The notes below the pieces were generated by a model that worked only from the letters and a program-made list of their open reading frames with translations, made no database searches and had not been told where the DNA came from. Position numbers and translations under genes: made by a program. A DNA stretch of 64,000 bases, taken from NCBI GenBank assembly GCA_911728435.2, contig OU452198.1, forward strand, positions 21,796,001 to 21,860,000. Reading direction: 5' to 3'. Below are positions 1-10,010 of the stretch, piece after piece; within the stretch, counting starts at the first letter, position 1; each line of letters opens with the position of its first letter. This DNA comes from Apoderus coryli. Its lineage: Eukaryota; Arthropoda; Insecta; Coleoptera; Attelabidae.

Positions 1-150
1 TTGTCTAACGAAGATCGGCATAAACTAGACTCTTGGTTCGACGGACCATTTGAGGTTGTGTCAGTAGAAAACCCGAATTGTACTATTAAAGACAACAAGG
101 GGAAACAGTATACAATTCATAAAAACCGTTGTAAAAATTTTTTTAGGTAA
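1..150 (+). CDS. C-terminal end of a Gypsy-type pol polyprotein (partial)
   Basis: The frame is open from base 1 and stops at TAA 148-150, giving 49 residues. The stretch around WFDGPFEVV and the following basic tail (IHKNRCKNFFR) resemble the small post-integrase domain that ends many Gypsy polyproteins and follows the integrase core. The 5' part lies outside the window, so the family call rests on this tail alone. No chromodomain is visible. It could instead be the tail of another LTR-element pol. Confidence 0.55.
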   Translation: MSNEDRHKLDSWFDGPFEVVSVENPNCTIKDNKGKQYTIHKNRCKNFFR

Positions 151-884
151 GGTGGTGAAAGTGGACACAGTGTATATTTTATGAAATAAACAATGTTTTT
201 ATTTAATTTAGTGAGAATTTAGAATTTGTAATATTGCTACTATATCGTTAATTATGTTTAGGTAAAATTATAATATAGAGACGTCTCCTATTACAAAAAA
301 TCTGCATGCATGCAAAGTGAAGAATTTATTGTTAGTCTAGTTATAGGTAGTTACTTATGGTATTAATTAATCGGTATATTATATTTCGAGTTTAAGTCTA
401 GTTATAAGGGGTCAAATAAAATATAAAATCATAACACTTTACTAAACATGTGCCTACATTTCAAATATAATAGTACTACTTGATCAGCAATTTATGGTTT
501 CTAAATTATTTGTATTTTGTTTAGAATTTGCAGTAGTATCAGTTGGCAATTATTATTCTTTTGATTCTGTTGAAATGCCCTTCACAAGTGGCCATAGTGA
601 AGGACATTTTCTCGGAAAGGGAAGGTGTAGAACCTAACTTAGAACACCCTGTAAAGGAAGGTAATAATTGCTTAGGTGTTACTTAACTTCCGGATATTAA
701 TAATTACATTACATTTTGAATACTCATGACAAATTAATGTCGACTAATATAACATAGGTAAATCAGGTGATTATAATAAATCACTAACTTGCAAAATACA
801 CCAATTATTGTAATACTTTTTGATTGGGAATTCATTCAATAAAATGTGGTTAAAGTGTTAACAACACGAGTTTTAATTAACATC
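151..884. other. AT-rich stretch with no gene; probably 3' UTR/LTR of the preceding element
   Basis: I see no coding frame with recognisable content. A purine-rich run just after the pol stop (around 150-163) could be a polypurine tract, which would make part of this stretch a 3' LTR, but its partner LTR is outside the window and I cannot place the ends. The stretch ends where the LINE reading frame begins. Confidence 0.3.
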
Positions 885-1562
885 CCTATCCAATACTACA
901 CTTGGTGTGACGATTGATTCTGAAACCGCATTTAATCAACACATACACAACATAACACAAAGCTCTCTTCGCACACTCGGGTTTATTTTTAGATCCACTA
1001 GTGGATTTGTTAACTTGGATTGCCTTATTACCTTATATGACGCGCTGGTAAGATCCAGGTTAGAATACGCGTCAGTTATATGGTCTCCGATCTATCAGGT
1101 CCACATCAATAAACTGGAGTGTGTTCAACGCAAATTTTTAAAATATTTAGCTTTTAAAATTGATGGTCACTTCCCTGAGCGAGGCGTTGATCACACCCTA
1201 CTACTAAGCAGATTTAATTTCGCATCATTAGAATCTCGTAGAGTCATAGCATATCAACTTTTTCTTTTTAAACTTATTAACGGCCTGATAGATTGCCCTT
1301 ATTTGTTGGAACAGATCAACTTTAATGTCCCTCAATATAATGCGAGAAGCTCGTATTTGTTTAGAGATCCCCTAATACATTCTAACTATGAAGGCAGGGC
1401 ACCTGTGTGGAGAGCCTCGAACTTGTGTAATTTTCATAACTTTCACATGAACATTGACTATTTTGGTGTGAATTTGAGTAAATTTAAGAGCATGTTGTAT
1501 CGTCTTATTAGTGATGTAATTATGTAAGATTTGTCTTGTAATTGGGTGTACACCTGCTGGGC

Positions 1563-1594
<32 letters not shown>

Positions 1595-1596
1595 AA
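885..1596 (+). mobile_element. 5'-truncated non-LTR retrotransposon (Jockey-like) with (TTA)n tail
   Basis: The piece holds only the 3' part of an ORF2 followed by a short 3' UTR with AATAAA (about 1564) and a microsatellite tail of TTA units (about 1572-1595). Truncation at the 5' end and a simple-repeat tail are the normal products of target-primed reverse transcription. The tail closely resembles that of the full-length LINE at 53115-57610, so both may use similar machinery. It sits at the left edge of Polinton-derived sequence and truncates the reading frame there. Confidence 0.7.
889..1527 (+). pseudogene. Reverse transcriptase C-terminal (thumb/tail) fragment of a LINE ORF2
   Basis: The open frame runs from the truncation point to a TAA at 1525-1527. 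Motifs are typical of the region after the reverse-transcriptase palm in Jockey-group LINEs: LGVTID near the start, then LVRSRLEYASVIWSP and the KLECVQRKFLKYL segment. The catalytic palm with its DD motif is absent because of 5' truncation, so the fragment cannot be functional. No ATG is expected at its start. Confidence 0.75.
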
Positions 1597-1598
1597 CA

Positions 1599-1970
1599 AA
1601 AAATACTTATCGTGAATTATTAGAATTAACTCAGGCTCCATATAAAGATTATAACCGCGAACTCGGACTGAATATAACGAGGAGTCGAAAGTTTCGGGAA
1701 ATTATAGAACCGTTAATAAGACAAAAAAGAGACGGTCTTCGCAGTAAAAAAATTTTAGAACCAATCGCATATACATCCGGCGGTTCGCTGTTGCCATCAC
1801 AAAAGTGTTTCAATAAAAAACGAATAGATTACGTATATTGGAACAACCCAAATGAACTTATTACACGTTTACAATTGCTTTATAGTTCAAAATTAGCGGG
1901 AAACACTGGTTTAGATAATGAAACATTATCAATAATTGAAGAGCTAAGGGAGGATGGTATTATTCATTGA
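1599..1970 (+). CDS. Polinton-context hypothetical protein (YWNNPNEL family), N-terminus missing
   Basis: A 123-codon open frame without ATG runs from the LINE junction to TGA 1968-1970. The C-terminal 45 residues carry YWNNPNELITRLQLLYSS and IIEELREDGII. I recall closely similar endings in multicopy arthropod proteins associated with large DNA transposons, but I cannot name a function. The upstream half is basic and polar. The start was removed by the LINE insertion. Confidence 0.5.
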   Translation, partial: KNTYRELLELTQAPYKDYNRELGLNITRSRKFREIIEPLIRQKRDGLRSKKILEPIAYTSGGSLLPSQKCFNKKRIDYVYWNNPNELITRLQLLYSSKLAGNTGLDNETLSIIEELREDGIIH

Positions 1971-2024
1971 ATTTACGTTAAAAGTGTGCGTTAAAAAACA
2001 ATTTAATATATAATTTGTAGTTGT

Positions 2025-2326
2025 CATGGAGAGAAGTGTTGATAAATTTGGTCGAAAAATAATAAAAAATTTTACGACCTGGTGTCGGATTTAAATTGAC
2101 TAATGATCAACATTTCGATCTTGAAAATAGACGAATATGCAATATTGCCGAACCGTTTAATGATAGTGATGCAACAACTCGAAGATATGTTGACAAGCAC
2201 ATAACAACAGCGATTACTGGTATTTTAAATATATTAAAGACGTCTGAAGATATCTCGTTGGATAATACAAAAAAATATGTTGGTGAACACGTTCACCAAC
2301 GTATTGGTGAATTAGTCATTAAATGA
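2025..2326 (+). pseudogene. Fibre-like coiled-coil protein of the Polinton, frameshifted
   Basis: An ATG at 2025 opens a short basic N-terminus. After an A/T-rich run near 2060-2072 the frame changes, and a second frame continues to TGA 2324-2326. That part has NRRICNIAEPFNDSDATT followed by a YVD motif, the pattern (conserved N, P and DA before YVD) seen in trimeric fibre or tail-fibre-like proteins. A homologous arrangement is common in Polinton-like elements as a minor virion protein. One indel separates the two frames. Function is inferred from the motif only. Confidence 0.5.
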
Positions 2327-2484
2327 AGACATATATTGATAATGAGATTAAGACAATCAAAGAAATGAATCCGAAAATATTAGATGAATCCATTATAATT
2401 AGATTAGATGCATTGGAAAATTATATTAATTCCGCTCGTGTTAGAGTTGATAAAACAAATAAAAAAAATAAATGCATTGAATAA
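2323..2484 (+). CDS. Small 53-aa coiled-coil ORF overlapping the fibre-like gene by ATGA
   Basis: The ATG at 2323-2325 overlaps the TGA of the upstream frame (2324-2326). The 53 codons are rich in K, E, I and L with heptad-like spacing and end at TAA 2482-2484. It may be a separate coiled-coil protein, or simply the C-terminal continuation of the fibre-like protein displaced by one more frameshift. I do not recognise it. Confidence 0.35.
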   Translation: MKTYIDNEIKTIKEMNPKILDESIIIRLDALENYINSARVRVDKTNKKNKCIE

Positions 2485-2643
2485 TAATAAAAAAAAGTTG
2501 TGTGATTTAGTTAAAAATAATTGAAAAAAACAAAACATAATTATATATTTATAAATATTGTTTTGATTTATACATTTAATTGTTTCATTTATTTATTTAT
2601 TATAGCGATATAATCATATTATATAGCCGTCTATATAGATATA

Positions 2644-3471
2644 GATCTTTGGCAGCTTGATTTAGCAGACATTCAGCAATACGCTAGTATTAATAATGGA
2701 TATAGGTATATTCTTGTAGTTATCAATTGTTTTTCAAAATTTGTGTGGGTGAAAGCATTAAAAAATAAAACAGGTGTTGAAGTAACCAATAAAATGAGAG
2801 AAATTTTAAACTGGGTGCATAAGAAGGAATTACCTAAGTACATACAGACAGACAATGGCACAGAATTTTATAATAAACACTTCTCGCAATTAATTAAATC
2901 AAATAAAATACATCATTATTCAGTCTTTAGTACAAAGAATGCCATTGTTGAACGTGTCATTAGAACATTGAAAAATTGGTTGTATAAACAACTCTCGTTC
3001 AGGGGAAAATATGTATGGACTGATATATTGGATGACATTGTAAAAACATATAATAATCGAATACATAGAACAACTGGTTTCGCCCCCGCCTCTGTTCTAC
3101 CCTCAACGAAAATTCCAGCTTATATCCAACGACGTGAACGTGTAAAAAAAACAAAATTTAAAACAAATGACATCGTGCGAATTTCGAAATATAAACATAT
3201 CTTTGAGAAGGGCTATTTTTTTAATTGGACTGTAGAACTTTTTAAAATTGTAAAAGTGCGAAAATCTATACCAACCACTTATTATTTACATGATATGAAT
3301 GGGGTTCCAATACAAGGTTGTTTTTATGAATATGAACTATTGAAAACAATTCCAGACAATTATTTAATCGAAAAAGTTGTGAGAAAACGTGGTGACAGAA
3401 TCCTAGTTAAATGGTTTGGTTTTAATAGCACACACAACAGCTGGATACACAAAAATGACGTGCTCAAATAA
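2644..3471 (+). CDS. Polinton retroviral-like integrase with C-terminal chromodomain, N-terminus missing
   Basis: The frame starts at the WQLDLAD motif and ends at TAA 3469-3471 (about 275 residues). The DDE triad is visible: first D in WQLDLAD, second D in TDNGTEFYN, and E in AIVERVIRTLK. A basic SH3-like region follows, and the last ~35 residues (from YLIEKVVRKRGD to SWIHKNDVLK) form a chromodomain, typical of Polinton integrases. The N-terminal zinc-binding part that should precede the core is not visible in the AT-rich DNA before 2644, so it was lost or lies in an unrecognised exon. The role would be integration of element DNA. Confidence 0.85.
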   Translation, partial: DLWQLDLADIQQYASINNGYRYILVVINCFSKFVWVKALKNKTGVEVTNKMREILNWVHKKELPKYIQTDNGTEFYNKHFSQLIKSNKIHHYSVFSTKNAIVERVIRTLKNWLYKQLSFRGKYVWTDILDDIVKTYNNRIHRTTGFAPASVLPSTKIPAYIQRRERVKKTKFKTNDIVRISKYKHIFEKGYFFNWTVELFKIVKVRKSIPTTYYLHDMNGVPIQGCFYEYELLKTIPDNYLIEKVVRKRGDRILVKWFGFNSTHNSWIHKNDVLK

Positions 3472-3807
3472 CTATGTATATAAAAAAAAAACCCAATGTA
3501 GTATTCACAAAATATATTTTTAATAAAAATAAAAAAAGAAAACAAATGTTGAAGGAATGAATAAAAATATTTAAATAAAATTATAAACATGTATACAATT
3601 TTCTTAAGTTTATTATAATACATAGTATTTAAATATATTACATTAAAATTAAATAAATACACGTATTACTATAAAATTTAATCTAATTACTAATCAGCTC
3701 AATATTCTATAAATTAATTTAATGCATTATCAATAAGCATAATTACATATTCTAAATCTAACCACAACATGCAACATACTATTACTAATTCAACACTCAT
3801 TACACAC
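3472..3807. other. AT-rich spacer, nothing recognised
   Basis: The region between the integrase stop and the convergent minus-strand gene is made of A/T runs. I see no coding frame worth calling. Confidence 0.5.
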
Positions 3808-4465
3808 TTAGCTATTATGTTTTGGTGTGCAAGTTAAACAAATGTTTATATCACGAGAAGTCCACAATCTCGAATCACAAACGTTACAAAAAGCCTTATG
3901 TCTAAGCGGATACCGCTCAATATGGATGTCGTAGTGTATATGTTTTGCATACCGCCGCCACATCCCAGCAGGATCATCTGTGTCAGTATATTCTGCTATA
4001 TACACCTGATAACATTCGTAACACAGGTTGAAAGCTCTAATTTGAGGGTATGCAGCTTCATTAAATCCATTTTTTGTAGTTATTTTTGTGTAGGAATAGC
4101 TCCTACAACTTCGAGGATTGTTCGTACTAGGTGTCAGAACTTTCTCACGCCACTCCTCCGCTACATGATGTTCGTCTACAATACCCTCGTCAGGGTCACT
4201 ATCCACGACTTCTTCATCATCGGGGTTGGGGTTATTTTCAATACCACCCTCCTGAGGATTGACATCATCATCACTATCGCTTGTTTCGGACTATAACAAC
4301 AAAATTTTCAAACTTATTAGTGATATGATAATTATTACTAGACAAAAAAAAAGGAACACATTTGAGAACCATAATGTGTGAAAAGAAATTGTATTGAATT
4401 ACATGTAAAAGCAATGTTTCCAATGCACAAATTCTAGTCAATCTGCGAATATGTTTCGAATTCAT
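3808..4465 (-). CDS. Two-exon gene for an acidic protein with a Cys-rich, zinc-ribbon-like C-terminus
   Basis: Exon 1 is 4465-4403 (ATG, 21 codons), with donor CAT|GTAATTC. Exon 2 is 4290-3808, with acceptor TTGTTATAG. Both are phase 0, so the join gives about 181 residues. An acidic low-complexity segment (SDSDDDVNP and further D/E runs) is followed by a conserved-looking half with LCYECYQVYIAEY, MWRRYAKHIHYDIHIERYP and a final FCNVCDS ... CLTC pair that could bind zinc. I do not recognise the family. It lies antisense inside the Polinton territory, convergent with the integrase, so it could be an element gene or a trapped host gene. The first-exon start is the first ATG in frame. Confidence 0.5.
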
Positions 4466-4990
4466 TTCAAATAATTTTTTAATTCTATACACACTGTGCT
4501 AAACTTAAGTTGAAATTTTCAAGTTGTTAATATTATCAAAAATATGTAACTGTCCACAAATATATTTTAAACTTTTTATTACGACACTAAAATTGTAAAA
4601 AATACGCCCACGTATCGACATAAAAGACCCGAGAAAACACGAAAGGAAAAATAAAGCAGCAGAAACACATCATTGGTTGGATGTAAAATATAATAAAATA
4701 AACATAAATATCCCCTACCATCATGTTGTCGGAATTACCGAATTCGGGGAAAGAGATTGGTTGTGAGAAATGACAAAGCTTTTAAGATTCTAAAAAACAA
4801 AAGCCCACCCACCTGTGGCTTTGAAAATCGTATTTATATCAACACAAAGACCTACTATTCAACATAATATTGAGTCTATTGTTTAAGTAAACTATATTTT
4901 ACATTATTCTTTATTCAGTATTAAAAACGTATCTATTTTAATAACTATATTTTCCAAAATTTTTTCAAAAGTTGTGCAACTACAGAAATT
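4466..4990. other. Intergenic AT-rich stretch, nothing recognised
   Basis: It separates the minus-strand spliced gene from the plus-strand coiled-coil remnant and would hold both promoters if these are divergent transcription units. No clear element or motif was seen. Confidence 0.4.
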
Positions 4991-5653
4991 ATGTACTGTG
5001 AATTGAGTGATCTAGAAATAAACGAGGCGTTAGATGATTATCTGAAAGATGTACCTGCGACTTCATCTTCATCAGTCGACATTGAGGTAATACAACCTCA
5101 AGTTGTTGAAAAAAAAAGTAAGCGCAAATCGCAAAATTGCTCCACGACTGTCAAACAACCGCCAAAAGAAACACAATACAACGCAGAATCCCCCGAATCT
5201 GCGAATATTGCAGGATATGCAAATAATAGCACCAATGCCGATCCTTCGTCCGCTGAGTCATTCAAATCCCATTCAGCACGCACAATCATATGAAAAAAAA
5301 AATGAAATTGCTGGAGCCCGTTGAAGTAGAGGATACGTGTTCGCAAAGTTTAATAATAACATGTCTATGTTTAAAAAAAGCACTCAGACGCAATGATGGA
5401 GCTAGTCGAGGAAGAAAACAAAATTTCTTCAATAACAATGGAATTGGAGGAATTAAAGAAGGAGTCAGCGGCTTTACAGGCCCAATTTCGGGCTAGCCAA
5501 CAAAATGTATGTTCTAAATCGGAGCTGTTGGTGGATGTGCGGGGTAATGTGGAAAAACTGCGCAATAATGTACATCAATTAGAGCTTCGCGATTTGGTAA
5601 TGGTGGCTGTTTGGGATACCCGCACCATTACACCGAGGGGGGTCAATAATTAG
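4991..5653 (+). pseudogene. Frameshifted hypothetical protein with a coiled-coil C-terminal half
   Basis: The ATG at 4991 opens a 100-codon Ser/Asn/Lys-rich frame ending near 5293. Further frames overlap it, and a third, from about 5393 to 5653, encodes a strong coiled coil (EEENKISSITMELEELKKES and the following residues). The pieces abut in one direction with small overlaps, which suggests a single gene broken by two indels rather than three genes. Position between integrase and polymerase suggests a Polinton gene. Function is unknown. Confidence 0.35.
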
Positions 5654-6101
5654 ATTATTTTAAGTTTTCATTTTTTTAATTTATGTATTCTTCATGTATT
5701 CTTTTTATTTTGAATAAATATGATGTGTGTATGTTTATATAGTTAAATAATTCGTTTTTTTTTTCTTTAAAATAAATTATCGATATTAATTGGTAGTATC
5801 TTTTTAATATTGTCTATTACACATGTGGAACTATACATTATTTAGAGCAATCAATAAAAAAAACTATATATTGCATAATACAACACAAAAAAAAATCAAT
5901 AAAGCCAGTCTGTATGTTAGGGTGTGTTCTTTCACCAGTTCCACACAGATAAAATTTATTACTACAATATATATTTTTTTTTTTGAATTCCCCACCACAA
6001 ACCTTATTCAACTATATTAATGAGGAATACTTTTGAAAATTCATTATTTTTACTCAAAAGTTCATAGTGTGAGTTGTAGAACAACTGTTTTAATTTCGAA
6101 A
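5654..6101. other. AT-rich spacer before the polymerase gene
   Basis: Long T and A runs, with no convincing coding content. It may include the polymerase promoter. Confidence 0.4.
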
Positions 6102-6840
6102 ATGTATTCGTGTGACGGTTGCAATATGGAATTCACTCGTATGTCGAATTTAAATAGGCATATGAGGCAATCATGTAAACACACCTTAAATATTGAAAAT
6201 AGTGTGAAAAGACAAAAACTTAATAGTGAAAAAGTTCTGAAAATTATGTGCGTGCCATGCCAAATCGAAATAGATTCAAATAAAATTAGCGGACATTATA
6301 GAAGTATGTTACATAAAAGAAATGCTGCTTGTACAATCGTATCGGACAATGTTAAAATTGTGTATACAGCCTTTAAAGATAGAATTACAACTTTTCGAGT
6401 GACACCGGTAAATAAATATGGGGACTATAGCGCGTTTTTTAGTGAATTAAAACCCACAATTTTAAAGTTAATTTCCGATGCGTTAAACATATACACAGTC
6501 GTTAAAGTTAATGTAGAAGTTTTTAGTATATATAGTCTGTCAATTCAAGAAACTATTGAAACTAAATCATTTATTACACATAACAAAATTATTGATTTTG
6601 GAAGTGATGTTAGTGAAATATATGATTATTTTATTGAAACTCGTAGAACTAAATCCGAGGAGTTTTTAGATAGAGAATCTCGTAAGTTTTCATTGATTAT
6701 ATATAAATCACGTTTTATTTATTTTATTTTTTTTCCACGTATTTCCAGGATGGACGCTCGTGGAAAATATGTTTATTGAAGCAAACATTAATAAATACAA
6801 AACAATTCGAGGGTCGTCATTTCGTCATTTACTAAATTAC
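6102..6840 (+). pseudogene. N-terminal part of the Polinton DNA polymerase B, with a zinc finger and an intron
   Basis: The ATG at 6102 precedes a C2H2-type finger (CDGCNMEFTRMSNLNRHMRQ). A 67-bp intron is supported at 6682-6748: the donor is GTAAGTTTTC and the acceptor follows a long T run, TTTCCAG. Splicing brings in the conserved WTLVE block and a RGSS motif that many Polinton polymerases have at this place. A one-base shift near 6815-6825 then moves the reading frame to that of the exonuclease segment. This part precedes the exonuclease domain; the zinc finger presumably helps DNA or protein-primer binding (inference). Confidence 0.65.
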
Positions 6841-8201
6841 CGACATATATTCAAAATAAAAAAGCTGTGATTAATGTGCAAAATGATGATCAACATTGCT
6901 TCGTATGGTCAATTTTAGCCGCCTTGTACCCTACATCACAAAATTCTCAATACACGACATCATATCCACATTATAGCGGATTTCTTAATTTAATAGGTTT
7001 AGATTTCCCCATGAAATTAAATGACATTACTAAATTCGAAAAACTTAATAATATTTCAATAAATGTTTATGGTTTAGAGAAAGTAATCAACAATAATAAA
7101 ATGGAATACGATATTGTCGGCCCAGTGAGGTTTGCTTCTAGGAGATTTTTCCACCATATTAATCTGTTACTTATTAGTGATGATGCTAATGAACGTTATC
7201 ATTACTGTTGGATAAAAAATCTTTCTAGATTGTTGTCGAAACAAGTATCAACACATCAACATGGAATTAATTTATGTGACGGTTGTTTATTATTTTTTAG
7301 CTCAAATGAATTATTAAAATCGCATCAAATGTATGATTGCAATCATATTAGTGTATGCACACCGTCGAAACATTTGAAAATCGATAGGTTTGGTAAATGC
7401 GTACCGGAAAATATATTAAATTTCGAAAATTTTGAGAAGCAATTACCCGTACCATTCATAGTTTATGCCGATTTCGAATCAATATTAAAACCAATCACAA
7501 CGTGTGAACCTAATCCAAAAAATTCCTATACACATCAGACATTCAAACATGAGCCATACGCCGTTTCATACTACATTAAATGTCGTCATGATGATTCAAA
7601 ATCTAAATTGGTATTATATCGCGGAGAAAATGCTGCTGAAGAATTTGTAAATAGATTGGAGACCGATTTAAAAGTAATTTATAATCGCTATTTAAGCGTA
7701 GTTGTACCAATGTTGCCTTTGAATGACGATGAAATATTGGAATTCCAGAATGCTAAGATATGTGCCATATGTAATAGAGAATTTGTAGATACCGATATAG
7801 AAGTAATGGATCATGATCATATCACAGGGGTTAAACGATCTGGAGCCGCGCATTCAATTTATAATTTAAATTTTAAAATACAACATTTTATTCCAATAGT
7901 CTTTCATAATATGTCATACGATAGTCATCTTTTCATTAAACAGTTGGTCGATAACGATAGTCAATTAGATGTTATCGCACAGACTAAGGAGAAGTATATG
8001 TTGATAACAAAACGAGTTCCTATGAATTCATACATTGATAAAAATGGACATTGTAAAACAAGATACATGCAAATGCGATTTATTGATAGTTTTAATTTCC
8101 TACAATCATCATTACAAAACCTTAGTGATAGTTTACACACAGATCAGTTTAATGCCACACGTAAATATTTTGGGAGAACTGAAAAATTTAAATTAATGTG
8201 A
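6819..8201 (+). pseudogene. Exonuclease half of the Polinton protein-primed DNA polymerase B
   Basis: The frame continues to TGA at 8199-8201. Motifs include QHCFVWSILAALYP near the start, then VYADFES (Exo I-like DxE) at about 7462. A Cys/His insert (CAICNREF, DHDHITG) around 7760-7830 and FHNMSYDSHLF (Exo II-like) near 7903 follow. These are family B, protein-primed polymerase features, with proofreading as the role. The frame is disturbed again by two small shifts between about 8190 and 8240. The gene is dead unless those are sequencing errors. Confidence 0.8.
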
Positions 8202-8229
8202 CAAAAAGTGTGTTCCCATATAATTTTTA

Positions 8230-9080
8230 GATGATTTGCAAAAATTAAACACCCCATATTTACCAACAAAAGATTTTTTTGATAAGTTAAATGACGAAGC
8301 GGTTAGCGAAGTTGATTATAATAGAGCGCAAGAAGTGTGGAAAATATTTGAATGCGAATCCCTAGGACAATATGCAGATATATATTTACAATCTGATGTA
8401 CTCTTACTATGTGACGTATTTGAAAGCTTTAGAGACAAAAGCTTAGAGACATATCAATTAGACCCTGGTCACTACATAAGTTTACCATCATTAAGCTGGG
8501 ACAGTATGCTCCGTTTAACTAAAATTGAACTTGACTGCATTGCAAACAATGCATTAATACCGGGTTTTGATGAAAGCAAACCAGAGAGTTATATTATGTA
8601 TTTGGATGCAACCAATTTGTATGGTCATTCGATGTCACAATCACTACCTGAAAACGACTTTTCTTGGCTATCGAAAGAGGAAATTAGCGAATTAGAACTG
8701 TTAAATATAGCCGAACATAATCGACGCGGTTTCATATACGAGGTTGACATTGAATATCCCACATATCTCCACGACGAACATTCGGATTTGCCGTTCCTAG
8801 TTGAAAGTCTTATACCACCTCTTTCTAAAAGCGCCCAAGTTAATCCCAAATTTACTCAATAAAGAGAAATATGTGGTGCATTATCGTACGTTGCAACAGG
8901 CTGTAAGACATGGTTTAATAATAAAAAATATTCACAGAGTTTTGGGTTTTAATCAATCTCGCTGGTTGAAAAAATATATTGATTTAAATACATCATTGCG
9001 TAATAAAACATCTAATAAATTTGAAAAATCGTTTTACAAAATTATGAATAACTCGATCTACGGAAAATCCGTCGAGAATG
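8230..9080 (+). pseudogene. Polymerase palm (motifs A and B) of the Polinton DNA polymerase B
   Basis: Two overlapping frames, 8230-8862 and 8801-9080, hold consecutive parts of the palm, so a one-base shift near 8840 separates them. Motif A is YLDATNLYGHSMS (about 8598) and motif B is [11 protein letters not shown] (about 9040). The segment stops abruptly at 9080, where a Copia element with a GAATG duplication is inserted. The missing remainder resumes at 12496. Confidence 0.8.
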
Positions 9081-9249
9081 TTTTGTAATTTATAACTATT
9101 ATATTTAAATAACTTGAGCAGTGGTTCTGACAACTTCTTTATTATTTATTTTATTTCAACTGACAACTATATTTTCCTAACAATCATACCTCTATATTTT
9201 ATAATAATCATATATATATTGTATAGGGTCATACATATATTTCCTACAC
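9081..9249 (-). repeat. Copia 3' LTR
   Basis: This is the near-identical copy of 12327-12495. It carries a poly(A) signal AATAAA on the minus strand and is adjacent to the polypurine tract on its inner side. Confidence 0.9.
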
Positions 9250-9274
9250 TCCCCCTCAATTTTAATTTTCTACA

Positions 9275-9933
9275 TCAAAAAATTGTAAACCCTAGTTTAT
9301 TAAAGAACCATTCATGTTTGTTTTTCTGTAATGGTTTGGTTAGCAAATCTGCGACGTTTTCTGCAGTGGACACATATTTTACAACAACAGTTCCATTCGA
9401 TACCTGATCTTTTATGAAATGGTATTTTATGTCGATGTGCTTACTTCTTTTACCATTTTCATAACTTTCCATCATCTTGATTGCACTCTGGTTATCAACA
9501 TATAAAATTATTTTTGGTCCATTATAAAAATTTTCTGCAATACCTTTGACGTGTAGAAGTTCGGTTGTTGTTGATGCTGCTGCGACATATTCTGCTTCTG
9601 CTGTTGACAATGCTACAATCTGTTGTTTTCTGGAAAACCATGAGACCAAGTTTCCAAAATAAAAAATAGTGGTCCCACTAAAACTCTTTCTATCTACTTT
9701 ATTGCTTCCCCAATCTGAATCTGAATATGCTACTAAATGTTGCAAATTTTTATCTGTACATTTCTTATATTGTAATCCGAATTCTTTAGTTTCATTTAGG
9801 TAACGTAAAATTCTTTTTGCGGCTGTCCATAATTGGTTTGTAGGTTTCTCCATAAACTGACTTAAAAATGACGTACAAAATGATATATCCGGTCTGGTAG
9901 CTGTACAAAGGTACATTAAACTCCCTATTAGTT
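9275..9933 (-). CDS. Copia reverse-transcriptase tail and RNase H domain
   Basis: The coding part begins at the ELIGSLMYL motif and reads TRPDISFCTSFLSQF, the connection region. RNase H follows: YSDSDWG, STAEAEYVA, YVDNQSAI and the C-terminal SKHIDIKYHFI with a DLLTKPL end. The stop is near 9275. The upstream ~65 bases of the same open frame (to 10000) are U5-PBS sequence read through by chance. The palm of the reverse transcriptase is absent, so the product cannot polymerise. The element would need a helper enzyme. Confidence 0.85.
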
Positions 9934-10010
9934 CTGGGCCCATAACCTTTTGTAATTTATAACTATTATATTTAAATAACTTGAGCAGTGGTTCTGACAA
10001 CTTCTTTATT
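9934..10010 (-). other. Internal U5 plus extended primer-binding-site fragment replacing the Copia reverse transcriptase
   Basis: 9948-10010 repeats 63 bp of the LTR 3' end as I read it, and 9934-9947 is GGTTATGGGCCCAG on the minus strand, a 14-nt complement of the initiator Met tRNA. The match to the tRNA is longer than at the real primer site beside the 5' LTR (10 nt). The fragment lies exactly where the polymerase domain should be, between the integrase C-terminus and RNase H. Confidence 0.8.
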
